A stretch of 64,000 bases of DNA, taken from the NCBI RefSeq assembly GCF_004297405.1, contig NZ_SCVC01000030.1, positions 248,001 to 312,000 on the forward strand. The letters run 5' to 3'. Below, piece after piece: positions 62,624-64,000 of this stretch (position 1 is the first letter of the stretch; each line of letters opens with the position of its first letter). The notes beneath the pieces were generated by a model. It made no database searches. It was not told where the DNA came from and saw nothing but the letters and a program-made list of their open reading frames with translations. Source of the stretch: Reyranella sp. (GTDB lineage Bacteria > Pseudomonadota > Alphaproteobacteria > Reyranellales > Reyranellaceae). The position numbers and the translations under genes are program-made.

Positions 62624-64000
62624 ATGGACTCCCTTGCCGAACCGCGCGCGCCCTACCCCGGGCTGCGGCCGTTCCTGCAAAGCGAAGTCGATCTGTTCTT
62701 TGGCCGAGATGGCGATGTCGACGAGATCCTTAACCGGCTGAAGACCAACCGCTTCGTCGCCGTGCTGGGCGCTTCGGGCAGCGGAAAGTCCTCCCTGGTG
62801 CGGACCGGCGTGCTGGAAGCCCTCGAGCTCGGCCTGCTCCGGAAGGCGGGCTCGTCGTGGCGCTTCGTCGACCTCAGGCCCGGTGGCCGGCCGATCGCCA
62901 ACCTGGCGCGCGCCCTGCTGGCAAGCCGCGCCGCCGGCAAGATGGATCCTGCGGAGGGAGCCGGAAAGGTTGATCCCGAAGAGGCGGAAAGCCTCGCCAC
63001 CATGCTGCAGCGCGGACCGCGCAGCATCATCGAATGGAGCCATGCCGCACTGGAGTTCGGCGGCGCCTCGGGCCCGCGCACCAATCTCCTGATCCTCGTC
63101 GACCAATTCGAAGAGCTGTTCGGCTACGACACCTACGCCAAGCAGGAGCAGGCGCAGGCTTTCGTCAACCTGCTGATCGAGAGCGCAAGCGAGCCGAGCT
63201 TGCCGATCTACGTCATTCTGACGATGCGCTCGGAGTATCTTGGCGCCTGCGCCCTGATCGACGGGCTCGCAGAGGCGATCAACCGCGGCCAGTACCTGAC
63301 GCCTCGCCTCTCGCGTGAGCAATGTCGGCTCGCCATCGAGGAGCCGGCGCGGGTGTGCGGCGTCGAGATCGAGAGCGCGCTGACCAACCGCCTGCTGAAC
63401 GACCTCGCGGCCTTTGCGCCATGGAACGAGATCGAGGTCCGCCCCGCCGAGGGCAAGGAGCCCGGCAGCCTGGCCGGCACGGCACAGCTCGACCGGCTGG
63501 CGCGGCGGGCCGACCAGCTCCCACTGATGCAGCACGTCCTCAATCGGCTGTGGACACAAGCGATCGATCGCGGCGAGACGCCGCCAAAGCTGAAGCTCAA
63601 AGACTACAACGCGAGCGGCGGCTTGCGCGGCACCTTGAGCGGTCATGCCGATGAGGTGCTGGAAAAGCTGGTCAAGGAGCGTGGCGAGGGGATCCGACCA
63701 GTTGCCGAGACGGTGTTTCGCGCCCTGGTCAATGGCGCGTCGGTCGCCGATGCGGTTCGCCGGCGAACCAGCATCGGCAAGCTCGTGGAGCTCAGCAACG
63801 GCAAGCGGGACGATGTGCTGGCGGTCGTCGAGGCCTACCGCGCGCCACGCTGCAACTTCCTCGTAACCGAGCGGGAGGAGCTCGACGAGGATACCCTGGT
63901 CGACATCAGTCACGAGAGCCTGATCCGCCAGTGGAAAAAGCTGCGCGAATGGGTCGAGGCCGAGGCGGCAACGGCGGCTTGGTGGCGCAGGCTGCGCGAG
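62624..64000 (+). CDS. nSTAND (STAND-class) NTPase, N-terminal part
   Basis: The frame runs off the right edge; 459 residues are visible. YPGLRPFLQSEVDLFFGRDG leads to the Walker A GASGSGKSS (49-57). Walker B LLILVDQFEELFGY has the DQFEEL signature of the nSTAND1 group. Helical winged-helix regions follow (QLPLMQHVLNRLWTQAID and TLVDISHESLIRQWKKLREW), matching the pattern that usually precedes WD40 or TPR sensor repeats. STAND NTPases act as ligand-triggered switches, like NLR receptors. It is co-transcribed with the TIR gene and is the probable sensor of the cluster. The C-terminal sensor domain is outside this window. Confidence 0.9.
   Translation, partial: MDSLAEPRAPYPGLRPFLQSEVDLFFGRDGDVDEILNRLKTNRFVAVLGASGSGKSSLVRTGVLEALELGLLRKAGSSWRFVDLRPGGRPIANLARALLASRAAGKMDPAEGAGKVDPEEAESLATMLQRGPRSIIEWSHAALEFGGASGPRTNLLILVDQFEELFGYDTYAKQEQAQAFVNLLIESASEPSLPIYVILTMRSEYLGACALIDGLAEAINRGQYLTPRLSREQCRLAIEEPARVCGVEIESALTNRLLNDLAAFAPWNEIEVRPAEGKEPGSLAGTAQLDRLARRADQLPLMQHVLNRLWTQAIDRGETPPKLKLKDYNASGGLRGTLSGHADEVLEKLVKERGEGIRPVAETVFRALVNGASVADAVRRRTSIGKLVELSNGKRDDVLAVVEAYRAPRCNFLVTEREELDEDTLVDISHESLIRQWKKLREWVEAEAATAAWWRRLRE

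Noticed and set aside
61135-64000. A known Thoeris, CBASS or Avs system
   Set aside because: No ThsA-like SIR2 partner, CD-NTase or typical Avs architecture is visible. The STAND gene is truncated by the window edge, so an assignment would be premature.

Overview
The window is GC-rich, densely coded alphaproteobacterial chromosome. Supporting signs are an RpoH with the family box, a HisZ-type histidine regulator, the alphaproteobacterial form of SerC, an SOS box of the GTTC-N7-GTTC type near recA, and Bradyrhizobium-like palindromic repeats (CCTCATCCTGAGGAG type). Many TctC/Bug-type, CoA-transferase and molybdenum hydroxylase genes suggest a soil or freshwater heterotroph. A Reyranella-like or other Rhodospirillales/Hyphomicrobiales member is my guess; the sequence alone does not settle the genus.

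Layout. 1-4.8 kb: a 5'-truncated gene, repeats, recA with its SOS box, an AAC(3)-like acetyltransferase, a GST and a CaiB/BaiF CoA-transferase. 4.8-10.4 kb: a BrnT/BrnA-like toxin-antitoxin pair behind a perfect palindrome, a TcuA-like flavoprotein with a TctC-type binding protein, an AdhP-like alcohol dehydrogenase, and a carboxymuconolactone decarboxylase/AhpD-like gene whose reading frame is interrupted by one TGA. That TGA sits at the second position of the CxxC motif and is followed by a SECIS-like hairpin, so I read the gene as a selenoprotein. 10.5-22.7 kb: an RTX-like repeat protein, a LuxR regulator, serC-serA, a nucleotidyltransferase-like protein, a B12/radical SAM enzyme, hisZ, purA and a choline-kinase-like protein. 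22.7-31.4 kb: a ThDP decarboxylase, enoyl-CoA hydratase, hydrolase, asd, rpoH, rluD, and a small operon ending in a threonine-aldolase-like enzyme. 31.4-48.7 kb: a BisC-like molybdoenzyme, a D-aminoacylase-like amidohydrolase, hemP with a Fur-like box, two regulators, and an apparent operon of porin, 15-codon mini-ORF, secreted protein, FAD subunit, fused FeS/Mo subunit and a membrane-anchored ABM protein. It is followed by a PhyH oxygenase, a class II aldolase and an O-methyltransferase.

48.8-53.1 kb: tRNA-Glu(CTC) is followed by a visibly less GC-biased stretch with small unknown genes, a class III cyclase/TPR protein, a 22-codon remnant of a second cyclase, and a broken tyrosine recombinase. 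This looks like an old tRNA-associated island.

53.2-64.0 kb: a divergent cluster of conflict and signalling domains. Leftward run a patatin-like phospholipase, a protein with a deoxyribosyltransferase-like domain, TPR/TRAFs-binding-like region and SLOG-like domain, a CHAT caspase-like protease, a GH108 muramidase and an unrecognised protein with one hydrophobic segment. Rightward run a protein with three TIR/TIR-like modules and an nSTAND ATPase that leaves the window. A sensor NTPase next to NAD-, lipid-, protein- and wall-degrading domains suggests a multi-effector immunity system. That function is inference. The cluster and the selenoprotein are the two most interesting items here.
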